Assembly: GCA_018648985.1 (NCBI GenBank)
Contig: JABGOT010000060.1
Coordinates: 1-6,115 of the forward strand
Source of the DNA: Candidatus Ruthturnera sp.
GTDB lineage: Bacteria > Pseudomonadota > Gammaproteobacteria > PS1 > Pseudothioglobaceae
Reading direction: 5' to 3'
DNA length: 6,115 bases
Part shown: piece after piece, positions 1 through 5,883 of the stretch
Layout: each line of letters starts with the position of its first letter
How positions within the stretch are numbered: the first letter of the stretch is position 1
Made by a program: the position numbers and the translations under genes
The notes under the pieces: model-generated
The model's input: the letters and a program-made list of their open reading frames with translations, nothing else
Told to the model about the DNA's origin: nothing
Database searches by the model: none

Positions 1-291
1 AATCCACCTTTAGAGTTTTACAAACCAGACCTTGAAAAATTTGCCTGCCTAAGACTGGCTTTTGAGGCGCTCAAACAGGGTGGAAACGCCATGGGTACAA
101 TTAACGCTGCCAATGAAGTTGCTGTTGAGGCATTCTTGAATCAAGCTATTGGTTTTTTAGACATCCCTCATGTTATTGAGCAGACGCTAACTCAAGTCCA
201 GCATGCTGTTTTAAATAGCCTTGATGACATCATTGCTAATGACCAAGAAGCACGAAATCTGGCTTCTAAAATTGTTGGAAAATATGCTTAA
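1..291 (+). CDS. dxr: 1-deoxy-D-xylulose 5-phosphate reductoisomerase, C-terminal part (5' end outside window)
   Basis: This is the last 96 codons of Dxr (IspC), the cytoplasmic NADPH- and metal-dependent enzyme that converts 1-deoxy-D-xylulose 5-phosphate to 2-C-methyl-D-erythritol 4-phosphate, the committed step of the MEP isoprenoid pathway. The frame is open from base 1 to the TAA at 289-291. The translated segment carries the C-terminal hallmarks of the family: the 'FACLRLAFEALKQGG' block (bases 40-84) and 'INAANEVAVEAFL' (bases 100-138), followed by the helical tail. An internal ATG at base 91 is not the start, because the conserved sequence continues upstream of it to the window edge. 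The stop codon lies inside the next gene (8-bp overlap), so the two are probably co-transcribed. In many gammaproteobacteria dxr is followed by rseP; here it is not. Identification is firm, but the catalytic and NADPH-binding parts are outside the window. Confidence 0.95.
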   Translation, partial: NPPLEFYKPDLEKFACLRLAFEALKQGGNAMGTINAANEVAVEAFLNQAIGFLDIPHVIEQTLTQVQHAVLNSLDDIIANDQEARNLASKIVGKYA

Positions 292-1120
292 GCGCGCTTT
301 ATTTTTAGCATTTTCTTTACTGTTAATCAGCCCATCAAGTGTGTTGGCGTATGGCGCCAATACGTCTGACCACACTACGATAACCATTACAAGATCACTT
401 AATTTTGATGCAAAAAAAGCCAATATCAGCCCAAAGATTGTTAAAACTTTGATACGTGTATTTTCATGGAAAATTGATTTCAACAAAGATTTACACAAAG
501 GCGATCGATTTATTATTGTTGGCAAACAGGGTGCTAACCCCAGTGCGCTGATTTACATAGGCGCAACAAAACGTGTGGCTGTTTTTTCTTATATTGATAA
601 ACGTGGGCGCCTCGGATACTACGATATTAACGGAAAATCACTATACCCAAGCTTTTTAAAAGCGCCTTTAAAGTATGAGCGCATTAGCTCCAAGTTTCAA
701 AGAAAGCGCTTTCACCCTATCTTAAAAACTTGGAAACCACATAGAGCGGTTGATTATGCTGCAAAAAGAGGGGCGCCGGTTTATTCTGTTGCCAGTGGCG
801 TTATCCAGCACCGAAAAAGAATGGGCGCCTTAGGCAATGTTGTCTACATCAAGCATGGCAGTAATTATGTAACCGTATATGGTCACTTGTCTAAATTTGC
901 TCGTGGACTTAAGCCTTCGTCTAAGGTTAGGAAGGGTCAGGTAATTGGCTATGTAGGTTCAACTGGGCGCTCGACTGGGCCTCACCTACACTACGAATTA
1001 CGCTATAAAGGTATTCGAAGAAACCCACTAACTCACCCACTGCCCAAACAAAAACAAGTTGCTCATTCTGATTTTTGGCACTTTAAAAATAGAGCCAACA
1101 AAATCTTACGTAGCTTATAA
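284..1120 (+). CDS. Secreted M23 family zinc metallopeptidase (MepM/Csd3-like peptidoglycan endopeptidase)
   Basis: Predicted periplasmic peptidoglycan hydrolase of 278 residues that should cut cross-linking peptides of murein. The start at 284 is chosen because it gives a classic signal peptide: MLKR, a hydrophobic stretch at residues 5-16, and cleavage after 'VLA' at residue 22. The frame stays open to 221, but that extension would bury the signal deep inside. A weak GGA lies 4 nt before the ATG. Residues about 31-100 resemble the small domain that precedes the peptidase in MepM/Csd3 proteins (a 'KGDRF' block at 72-76). Residues about 130-250 form the M23 domain: 'HPIL' at 144-147, zinc ligands H153 and D157 (HxxxD) and H236, and catalytic histidines H201 (YGHL) and H234 (HLHYEL). 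All key residues are present, so it should be active. It is shorter than E. coli MepM (about 440 residues) and shows no LysM domain. It overlaps dxr by 8 bp. Substrate specificity cannot be read from the sequence. Confidence 0.9.
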   Translation: MLKRALFLAFSLLLISPSSVLAYGANTSDHTTITITRSLNFDAKKANISPKIVKTLIRVFSWKIDFNKDLHKGDRFIIVGKQGANPSALIYIGATKRVAVFSYIDKRGRLGYYDINGKSLYPSFLKAPLKYERISSKFQRKRFHPILKTWKPHRAVDYAAKRGAPVYSVASGVIQHRKRMGALGNVVYIKHGSNYVTVYGHLSKFARGLKPSSKVRKGQVIGYVGSTGRSTGPHLHYELRYKGIRRNPLTHPLPKQKQVAHSDFWHFKNRANKILRSL

Positions 1121-1121
1121 A

Positions 1122-1733
1122 TTATTGATTAGCTAGCCAGTCTTTCCAGTATCTAACATTAAGACTTCTCCAGTGTCCGCTGTCGATATATTGAGCTTGG
1201 TACTCAGACGCGCCTTTAACCTTATTTAAAACTGCAAACGTAATCAACTCGCCAATACGCTGTTCGTCCTTAGTGCCTGGCACCAAAGCTTCGTTTCTAA
1301 TTACAGCAGCAATAAAGGCAGCATCTGCATTGCCATGCACTTCAAAAGATTCTTCTAACAAATTTAAAGCTAAGAAGTCATTTTTAACAAAGCCACCCTT
1401 GCCATCTAGCAGGTATAGCGCATAGTCATACAATGCAGGGTCGTGGCTTTGTCTTACTAGCTTAATGAGCATTTCGTTAGCGACACGGGGCTGTGGCTGA
1501 TAACCCATCAGCGTATTACCATGGCGCATTTGTTTAGAGGTCTCGTATATTGCGTCAAAATCATTTAGATCAAACGCGCCCTTCATTAGTAGAGACTGCC
1601 CCCGCATCACTACATCGCGCGAACCAATTTCGTTGCCCACTTGGATTAATCGCAATGCGCCGTCAGTCAAGGGTGAAGCCGTTGAAAATTGGGCGATTAG
1701 CAGGGCAGTAATTAGAAAAATTTTTATCATCAT
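1122..1733 (-). CDS. Exported Sel1-like repeat protein of unknown function
   Basis: Protein of 203 residues, not assigned to a named family. The N-terminus is a clear Sec signal peptide: MMIK, a hydrophobic core at residues 5-15, and likely cleavage after 'STA' at residue 19, so it should be periplasmic or secreted. No lipobox cysteine is seen. The mature part looks helical. Residues about 97-145 fit one degenerate Sel1-like (TPR-related) repeat: an 'ALYDYALYLLDGKGGFVKND' stretch followed by 'ALNLLEESFEVHGNADAAF'. Sel1 repeats usually mediate protein contacts, so a scaffold or adaptor role is possible, but no enzyme motif is visible. Start: ATG codons at 1733 and 1730 are adjacent and neither has a clear Shine-Dalgarno sequence; an inverted repeat ends one base before the first. 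It converges on the M23 gene with one base between stop codons and diverges from purC. Confidence 0.75.
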   Translation of the reverse strand: MMIKIFLITALLIAQFSTASPLTDGALRLIQVGNEIGSRDVVMRGQSLLMKGAFDLNDFDAIYETSKQMRHGNTLMGYQPQPRVANEMLIKLVRQSHDPALYDYALYLLDGKGGFVKNDFLALNLLEESFEVHGNADAAFIAAVIRNEALVPGTKDEQRIGELITFAVLNKVKGASEYQAQYIDSGHWRSLNVRYWKDWLANQ

Positions 1734-1734
1734 A

Positions 1735-1757
1735 CTATGGTGTGTATTTTACCATAG
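1735..1757 (-). promoter_or_regulatory. Exact 7-bp inverted repeat just before the Sel1-like gene start (possible operator or 5'UTR hairpin)
   Basis: On the + strand CTATGGT (1735-1741) is matched by its exact reverse complement ACCATAG (1751-1757) across a 9-nt spacer. On the minus strand the repeat ends one base before the ATG at 1733, so it covers the place where a ribosome binding site should be. A TAAAAT sequence resembling a -10 box lies at its centre on the minus strand (1750-1745), without a good -35. It could be a protein-binding site, a hairpin limiting initiation, or chance; the sequence does not decide between these. Confidence 0.35.
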
Positions 1758-1771
1758 ACATGCATTAACGC

Positions 1772-1801
1772 ATCCGACATTCGTATTTTCGATGTTAGGA
1801 T
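1772..1801. other. Imperfect inverted repeat in the divergent intergenic region
   Basis: The 109 bp between the Sel1-like gene and purC (1734-1842) must hold both promoters. Within it, ATCC-G-ACAT-T-CG and CG-ATGT-TA-GGAT can pair around a TATTTT loop, giving 10 base pairs with one small internal loop and one bulge. No T-run follows on either strand, so it does not look like an intrinsic terminator. It could be a regulator site or chance structure in AT-rich DNA. Confidence 0.25.
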
Positions 1802-1824
1802 TAAGGTTAAAATAACGATAAAAT
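1795..1824 (+). promoter_or_regulatory. purC: Possible sigma70-type promoter of the purC operon
   Basis: A TAAAAT at 1819-1824 fits a -10 box (5 of 6). TTAGGA at 1795-1800, 18 nt upstream, is only a weak -35 (3 of 6). A second TAAAAT lies at 1808-1813. The operon's promoter has to lie in or near this gap because the upstream neighbour points away, but the exact hexamers are uncertain. Confidence 0.3.
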
Positions 1825-1842
1825 TATTAACGAAAAACACCC

Positions 1843-2721
1843 TTGCAAACACTGTTCGAGACCTCGCTTAGTCTGCCTTTAATTCAAAAAGGAAAAGTTC
1901 GAGATATTTATGATATTGATGACAATCGTATGTTGATTGTCACCACGGACCGTCTTAGTGCGTTTGATGTTGTTTTTGATACGCCAATCAGCCAAAAAGG
2001 GGTGGTACTCACCAAGGTGGCTAACTTTTGGTTTGACAAAACCAAGCACATTATTCCCAACCACTTAACTCATGAACCACTAAGCAATGTACTAAGTGTA
2101 GCCGAGGTTCAGCAAGTTGAGGGTCGCGCTATTATTGTAAAAAAACTCAAGCCATTAGCGGTAGAGGCAATTGTTCGTGGCTACATTATTGGCTCTGGCT
2201 GGAAAGACTACCAAAACACAGGCAGTGTGTGTGGCACTGCGCTGCCCGACAATCTACAACTGGCAGAAAAGTTACCAGAGGTGCTTTACACACCCTCTAG
2301 TAAAGCGGCTGTTGGCGAACACGATGAGAACATTGATTTTGCTGCAACCATAGATATATTGGGAAAAAATATGGCTCAGCAAGTTAAACAAGCCAGTTTA
2401 TCACTCTACCAATTCGCTGCTGATTATGCATTGTCGCGCGGCATTATTATTGCCGACACCAAATTTGAATTTGGTCTTGATGAAAATAACCAGCTTACCT
2501 TGATGGACGAGGTGCTCACGCCAGACTCTTCAAGATTCTGGTCGAAAGCAGACTATCAAGTAGGTAGTAGCCCAAAAAGCTTTGATAAACAAATTGTGCG
2601 TGACTATTTAGAAACGCTAGACTGGAACAAGGCACCACCTGCGCCCACACTACCCGAATACATCATTCAAAAAACGGCCGATAAATACCTAGAAGTACAA
2701 ACCCTACTAACCCAAACCTAA
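1843..2721 (+). CDS. purC: Phosphoribosylaminoimidazole-succinocarboxamide synthase (SAICAR synthetase)
   Basis: Cytoplasmic ATP-dependent ligase that joins CAIR and aspartate to make SAICAR in de novo purine synthesis. The 292 residues match the longer form of the family, like yeast Ade1, rather than the roughly 237-residue E. coli form. Visible motifs: 'GKVRDIYD' at 17-24 (nucleotide-binding loop), 'DRLSAFDV' at 36-43, 'VEAIVRGYIIGSGWKDY' at 107-123 (first signature), 'ADTKFEFG' at 204-211 and 'DEVLTPDSSRFW' at 222-233 (second signature). The start is TTG at 1843: an in-frame TAA at 1828-1830 blocks any earlier start, and the first in-frame ATG (residue 30) would remove the GKVRD loop. No clear Shine-Dalgarno sequence precedes it. 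It is the first gene of a run of six, 4 bp ahead of the next start. No full PurR site is visible. Confidence 0.95.
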   Translation: MQTLFETSLSLPLIQKGKVRDIYDIDDNRMLIVTTDRLSAFDVVFDTPISQKGVVLTKVANFWFDKTKHIIPNHLTHEPLSNVLSVAEVQQVEGRAIIVKKLKPLAVEAIVRGYIIGSGWKDYQNTGSVCGTALPDNLQLAEKLPEVLYTPSSKAAVGEHDENIDFAATIDILGKNMAQQVKQASLSLYQFAADYALSRGIIIADTKFEFGLDENNQLTLMDEVLTPDSSRFWSKADYQVGSSPKSFDKQIVRDYLETLDWNKAPPAPTLPEYIIQKTADKYLEVQTLLTQT

Positions 2722-2725
2722 TCCT

Positions 2726-3526
2726 ATGCAGCTAAGTGGGCTCATTAGCAAAATGCACACCAGTCTTAGTGTGGGCACAGCACAATACCAACTACCCATT
2801 GGCGACAAGTTGCTCAATATAAACGACTTGATTGGTGAAACCATACAATTAGAATTTAATGGTCAAATCAACTGCGCAAATTGCGGAAAGGTAACCAACA
2901 AAAGTTACTCTCAAGGTTACTGCTACCCTTGTTGTCAAAAACTAGCCAGTTGTGATTTGTGCATTATGAAGCCAGAAAACTGTCACCACCACCTAGGCAC
3001 TTGTCGTGAACCGGCATGGGGTTTGGATAACTGCTTTACCCCACACGTAATTTATTTGGCCAACTCATCGGGTGTTAAAGTTGGTATTACGCGAAAATCC
3101 AATATTCCTGGTCGGTGGATTGATCAAGGCGCTATCAGCGCTCTACCGATACTAGAAGTCGACACCCGCCTTAAATCTGGGCAAATAGAGGTTGCACTAA
3201 AAGATTTTGTAAACGACAAAACTAATTGGCGAAAAATGCTTAAAAATGAAGTTGAAGAAATTGACTTGCTTCAAGTGCGTGAGGAGCTACTACCAAAGGT
3301 TCAATTACTAGCTGACGAACTAGGTGCTAAAACACTCAATAACGAGACTTTAGAAATTAATTACCCTGTGGTAGAATACCCAAGCAAAATTAGCTCACTC
3401 AATTTTGATAAAACACCGATCATTTCGGGGTTGTTAAAAGGCATTAAAGGGCAATATTTAATTTTGGATGTAGGTGTGCTAAATATTAGAAAATTTGGCT
3501 CTTACAATATAACATTAACTTATTAG
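2726..3526 (+). CDS. DUF2797 family protein: cysteine-rich zinc-binding region with possible GIY-YIG-like core
   Basis: Conserved protein of 266 residues whose sequence fits the DUF2797 family; I know of no established function. Residues 50-103 hold ten cysteines: C50xxC53, C66xxC69 (plus C70), C76xxC79, C86 (followed by H87-H89), C93 and C103. These pairs suggest one or two structural zinc sites. The next block, residues 108-155, reads 'VIYLANSSGVKVGIT', then R130 in 'GRWIDQGA', then E155 in 'GQIEVALK'. This spacing resembles a GIY-YIG nuclease core (GIY and YIG strands, a helix arginine, a metal-binding glutamate); that parallel is my inference. The C-terminus has 'PIISGLLKGIKGQYLILD' at 231-248. 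There is no signal peptide or membrane segment, so it should be cytoplasmic. It starts 4 bp after purC without a visible Shine-Dalgarno sequence, so translational coupling is likely. Confidence 0.85.
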   Translation: MQLSGLISKMHTSLSVGTAQYQLPIGDKLLNINDLIGETIQLEFNGQINCANCGKVTNKSYSQGYCYPCCQKLASCDLCIMKPENCHHHLGTCREPAWGLDNCFTPHVIYLANSSGVKVGITRKSNIPGRWIDQGAISALPILEVDTRLKSGQIEVALKDFVNDKTNWRKMLKNEVEEIDLLQVREELLPKVQLLADELGAKTLNNETLEINYPVVEYPSKISSLNFDKTPIISGLLKGIKGQYLILDVGVLNIRKFGSYNITLTY

Positions 3527-3530
3527 GAAA
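3525..3530 (+). promoter_or_regulatory. Ribosome binding site of the FKBP gene
   Basis: AGGAAA overlaps the TAG stop of the DUF2797 gene (3524-3526); its AGGA core lies 7 nt before the ATG at 3536. It is the clearest Shine-Dalgarno sequence in the operon and fixes the start of the FKBP gene. Most other junctions here appear to rely on coupling. Confidence 0.6.
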
Positions 3531-3535
3531 ACACA

Positions 3536-3862
3536 ATGGCAGAACTTATTATTGAAGAATTAGCATTAGGTGAAGGCACTGCCTGTAAAGCAGGCGACCA
3601 TGTCTCTATGCACTACACTGGCTGGCTAACCAATGGCAAAAAATTTGATTCTAGCGTTGACAGAAACGCTCCATTTGATTTTCAACTGGGTGTTGGCCAG
3701 GTCATCCCTGGTTGGGATCAGGGTGTCGATGGCATGCAGATAGGCGGCAAGCGCAAGCTCACTATCCCATCAAAATTAGCTTATGGTGAAATGGGTGCAG
3801 GCAACGTTATCCCACCAAGTGCAACTTTAGTATTTGACGTAGAATTATTAGCAATTAAATAA
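3536..3862 (+). CDS. FKBP-type peptidyl-prolyl cis-trans isomerase (small cytoplasmic form)
   Basis: Single-domain FKBP of 108 residues that should catalyse cis-trans isomerisation of prolyl peptide bonds and assist protein folding. Its length matches eukaryotic FKBP12. The active-site residues known from FKBP12 are recognisable: Y27, F37 and D38, F49, V56-I57, W60, Y83, I92 and F100. The 'VIPGWDQGVDGMQIGGKRKLTIP' region (56-78) and 'YGEMGAGNVIPPSATLVFDVELL' region (83-105) are typical. There is no signal peptide and no insert-in-flap domain of the SlyD type, so it should be a simple cytoplasmic isomerase. Its start is well supported by the AGGA upstream. Its TAA stop directly abuts the ATG of alaC with no base between. 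No specific client can be inferred. Confidence 0.95.
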   Translation: MAELIIEELALGEGTACKAGDHVSMHYTGWLTNGKKFDSSVDRNAPFDFQLGVGQVIPGWDQGVDGMQIGGKRKLTIPSKLAYGEMGAGNVIPPSATLVFDVELLAIK

Positions 3863-5050
3863 ATGAACGAAGATTTTCCTCGAATTAAACGCCTCCCCGC
3901 TTATGTTTTTGCCGTTACTAACGAGCTAAAAGCAAAGGCGCGTGCGCGTGGTGAAGATATTATTGACTTTGGCATGGGTAACCCTGACCAGCCAACGCCA
4001 GACCACATTGTAGAGAAACTGGTAGAGGCGGCACGCCGTAAAGACACACACCGTTATTCAACTTCTCGTGGCATTCCACGCCTTAGACGCGCGATTACCA
4101 GTTGGTACAAAAATCGTTTTGATGTTGATTTAGATCCAGAAACTGAAGCCATCGTTACCATTGGATCAAAAGAAGGTTTAGCCAACTTGGCGCAGGCTGT
4201 TGTTGGCAATGGCGACACTGTATTGGTACCCAATCCCGCCTATCCAATCCACCCTTACGGGTTTGTGATTGCTGGTGCGGATATTCAACATGTGCCTTGT
4301 GGCCCAGAAGATGATTTTTTTGCAGAGCTTGAGCGCTCAATTAAAAACACCTTTCCCAAACCTAAAATGTTGGTACTTAATTATCCATCTAACCCCACCA
4401 CTGAATGTGTCGAATTAGAGTTTTTTGAGCGTGTTATCAAAATCGCCAAAGAGCATGAAATTTGGGTGATTCAAGATTTAGCCTATGCTGATATTGTTTT
4501 TGATGGCTATGTAGCGCCCAGCATTTTGCAAGTTGAGGGCGCAAAAGACATTGCGGTTGAATTCTTCTCTTTGTCAAAAAGTTACAATATGCCGGGTTGG
4601 CGTGTGGGCTTTATGGTTGGTAACCCACTGCTTGTCTCCGCCCTGGCAAAAATTAAATCCTATCTTGATTATGGTATGTTTACCCCAATCCAGGTAGCCG
4701 CCATTGAAGCACTGGAGGGTGACCAAAGCTGTGTTAAAGAGATTTCAGACATGTATCAAGATCGTCGCGATGTCTTATGTGAAGGGCTGCAAGCCATTGG
4801 CTGGGATGTCACCCCGCCTAAAGCCACCATGTTTGTTTGGGCTAAAATTCCTGAATTTTATCAAGAAATGGGCTCATTAGAATTCACCAAGAAGCTGCTA
4901 AAAATAGCAAAAGTAGGTGTTTCACCCGGTGTTGGTTTTGGTGATTATGGTGATAAATATGTACGCTTTGGCTTAATTGAAAACGAACACCGCACTCGTC
5001 AAGCGGTGCGCGGTATTCGAGAAATGTTTAAACAAGATGGGTTGCTGTGA
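3863..5050 (+). CDS. alaC: Alanine aminotransferase AlaC (PLP-dependent, class I/II)
   Basis: Cytoplasmic fold-type I aminotransferase of 395 residues, best matched to AlaC (YfdZ) of E. coli, which makes alanine from pyruvate with glutamate as amino donor. The N-terminus 'RIKRLPAYVFAVTNELK' and 'GEDIIDFGMGNPDQPTPDHI' follow AlaC closely. Catalytic residues visible: N177 in 'YPSNPTTECVE', D205 and Y208 in 'QDLAYADIVFDG' (cofactor ring contacts), Schiff-base lysine K239 in 'SLSKSYNMPGWRVGFMVG', and R368 in 'YVRFGLIEN' (substrate carboxylate). AlaC-like proteins are often annotated as LL-diaminopimelate or generic aspartate/tyrosine aminotransferases, and the exact substrate cannot be proven here. 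The ATG abuts the preceding stop. The 3' end overlaps the next gene by 4 bp (GTGA), indicating coupled translation. Its neighbours, including metA, fit amino-acid synthesis. Confidence 0.9.
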   Translation: MNEDFPRIKRLPAYVFAVTNELKAKARARGEDIIDFGMGNPDQPTPDHIVEKLVEAARRKDTHRYSTSRGIPRLRRAITSWYKNRFDVDLDPETEAIVTIGSKEGLANLAQAVVGNGDTVLVPNPAYPIHPYGFVIAGADIQHVPCGPEDDFFAELERSIKNTFPKPKMLVLNYPSNPTTECVELEFFERVIKIAKEHEIWVIQDLAYADIVFDGYVAPSILQVEGAKDIAVEFFSLSKSYNMPGWRVGFMVGNPLLVSALAKIKSYLDYGMFTPIQVAAIEALEGDQSCVKEISDMYQDRRDVLCEGLQAIGWDVTPPKATMFVWAKIPEFYQEMGSLEFTKKLLKIAKVGVSPGVGFGDYGDKYVRFGLIENEHRTRQAVRGIREMFKQDGLL

Positions 5051-5883
5051 GGTTGTCAGCCGAACAATTCAAGCAATCAAAAAATAAGCGGTTAACGCTG
5101 TTAGGCATGTCGGGTGTTGGCAAAACACACTTATCAAAACTGCTGAGCAATGAAGATAAGTGGTTCCACTATTCAGGTGATTACCGCATCGGTGCCGAAT
5201 ATCTTAATCAAGCAATTCTTGACAATATTAAACACAACATCAGGCAGGATGATTGGCTAGGTGATTTATTAGACAACAAATCTATTAGCGTTGAAAACCA
5301 CATCACTTTTGACAACTTGTCATCAGTTTCTGCTTTTTTAGGTAAGGCGGGCAATCCTGAGCAGGGTGGATTACCAATTGATGAGTTTACTCGTCGTCAA
5401 GCCCTTTTTCAGGAGGCAGAGATTAGCGCCATGCTGGATGTGCCTCAGTTTATTAAAAAATCAACCCAGCAAGGGTTTGATCATTTTATTAATGATGCAG
5501 GTGGCAGTCTGTGTGAACTTGATGATGATAAAGTGTATCAAACACTCGCCGAGCATTCGCTAATCCTTTATATTCGAGCCAGCAAAACCAACAAATCAGC
5601 ATTAATTGAGCGCGCACAAACACACCCCAAGCCTTTGTATTATCAAGCTGATTTTTTAAAAGCACAACTGGCTACTTACTTAACTGAAAACAACCTAACT
5701 TACGTAGCACAAATCAACCCCGATGCTTTTGTTGGTTGGATCTTTCCACAACTCTTAGCGCATAGAGTGCCAAAATATGAAGCCATTGCACAAAAATACG
5801 GCTACACCATTGACAGTGAAGATTTGTATCAGTGTAAAAATGCAGATGAAGTGTTTGAGCTCATCTATGGAGTGCTAGACTAA
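5047..5883 (+). CDS. Uncharacterised P-loop ATPase/kinase-like protein upstream of metA
   Basis: Protein of 278 residues with a perfect Walker A motif, GMSGVGKT at 20-27, preceded by a hydrophobic strand ('RLTLLG'). I do not recognise a named function. Other conserved-looking blocks are 'WFHYSGDYRIGAEYL' (39-53), 'ITFDNLSSVSAFLGKAGNPEQGG' (86-108), 'FTRRQALFQEAEISAMLDVP' (114-133) and 'FINDAGGSLCEL' (147-158). In the last, D150 after a hydrophobic run is the best Walker B-like candidate. The short spacing and 'GDYRIG' segment suggest a small-molecule kinase fold rather than a large AAA+ ATPase; this is inference. No signal peptide or membrane segment is seen. The start is GTG at 5047, overlapping the alaC stop (GTGA); an in-frame TAA at 5029-5031 limits upstream extension. 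Its stop overlaps the metA start by one base (TAATG), so a role linked to amino-acid metabolism is plausible. Confidence 0.75.
   Translation: MRLSAEQFKQSKNKRLTLLGMSGVGKTHLSKLLSNEDKWFHYSGDYRIGAEYLNQAILDNIKHNIRQDDWLGDLLDNKSISVENHITFDNLSSVSAFLGKAGNPEQGGLPIDEFTRRQALFQEAEISAMLDVPQFIKKSTQQGFDHFINDAGGSLCELDDDKVYQTLAEHSLILYIRASKTNKSALIERAQTHPKPLYYQADFLKAQLATYLTENNLTYVAQINPDAFVGWIFPQLLAHRVPKYEAIAQKYGYTIDSEDLYQCKNADEVFELIYGVLD

Noticed and set aside
221..283. Upstream extension of the M23 gene to an ATG at 221
   Set aside because: It would add 21 residues before a clear signal peptide and extend the overlap with dxr to 71 bp. The ATG at 284 gives a normal secreted protein.
211..525. Open frame of 104 codons on the minus strand
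   Set aside because: It lies antisense to the end of dxr and the start of the M23 gene, both well supported, and its product resembles no family I know.
353..829. Four GGCGCC palindromes (353, 606, 772, 824) in the M23 gene
   Set aside because: They fall in coding sequence in Gly/Ala-rich or similar codon contexts at irregular spacing, with no sign of a functional site.
1633..1815. Open frame of 60 codons on the + strand
   Set aside because: It is mostly antisense to the Sel1-like gene's signal-peptide region, ends in the intergenic gap and has no recognisable product.
1845..1850. GCAAAC at the purC start as a PurR operator
   Set aside because: Only a half-site is present; the second half (GTTTGC) is missing, and the bases are the first codons of purC.
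4155..4340. Open frame of 61 codons on the minus strand inside alaC
   Set aside because: It lies entirely antisense to a strongly conserved coding region, with no independent support.
5366..5563. Open frame of 65 codons inside the P-loop gene
   Set aside because: It is a shifted frame within a well-supported gene, and its product has no signal of its own.
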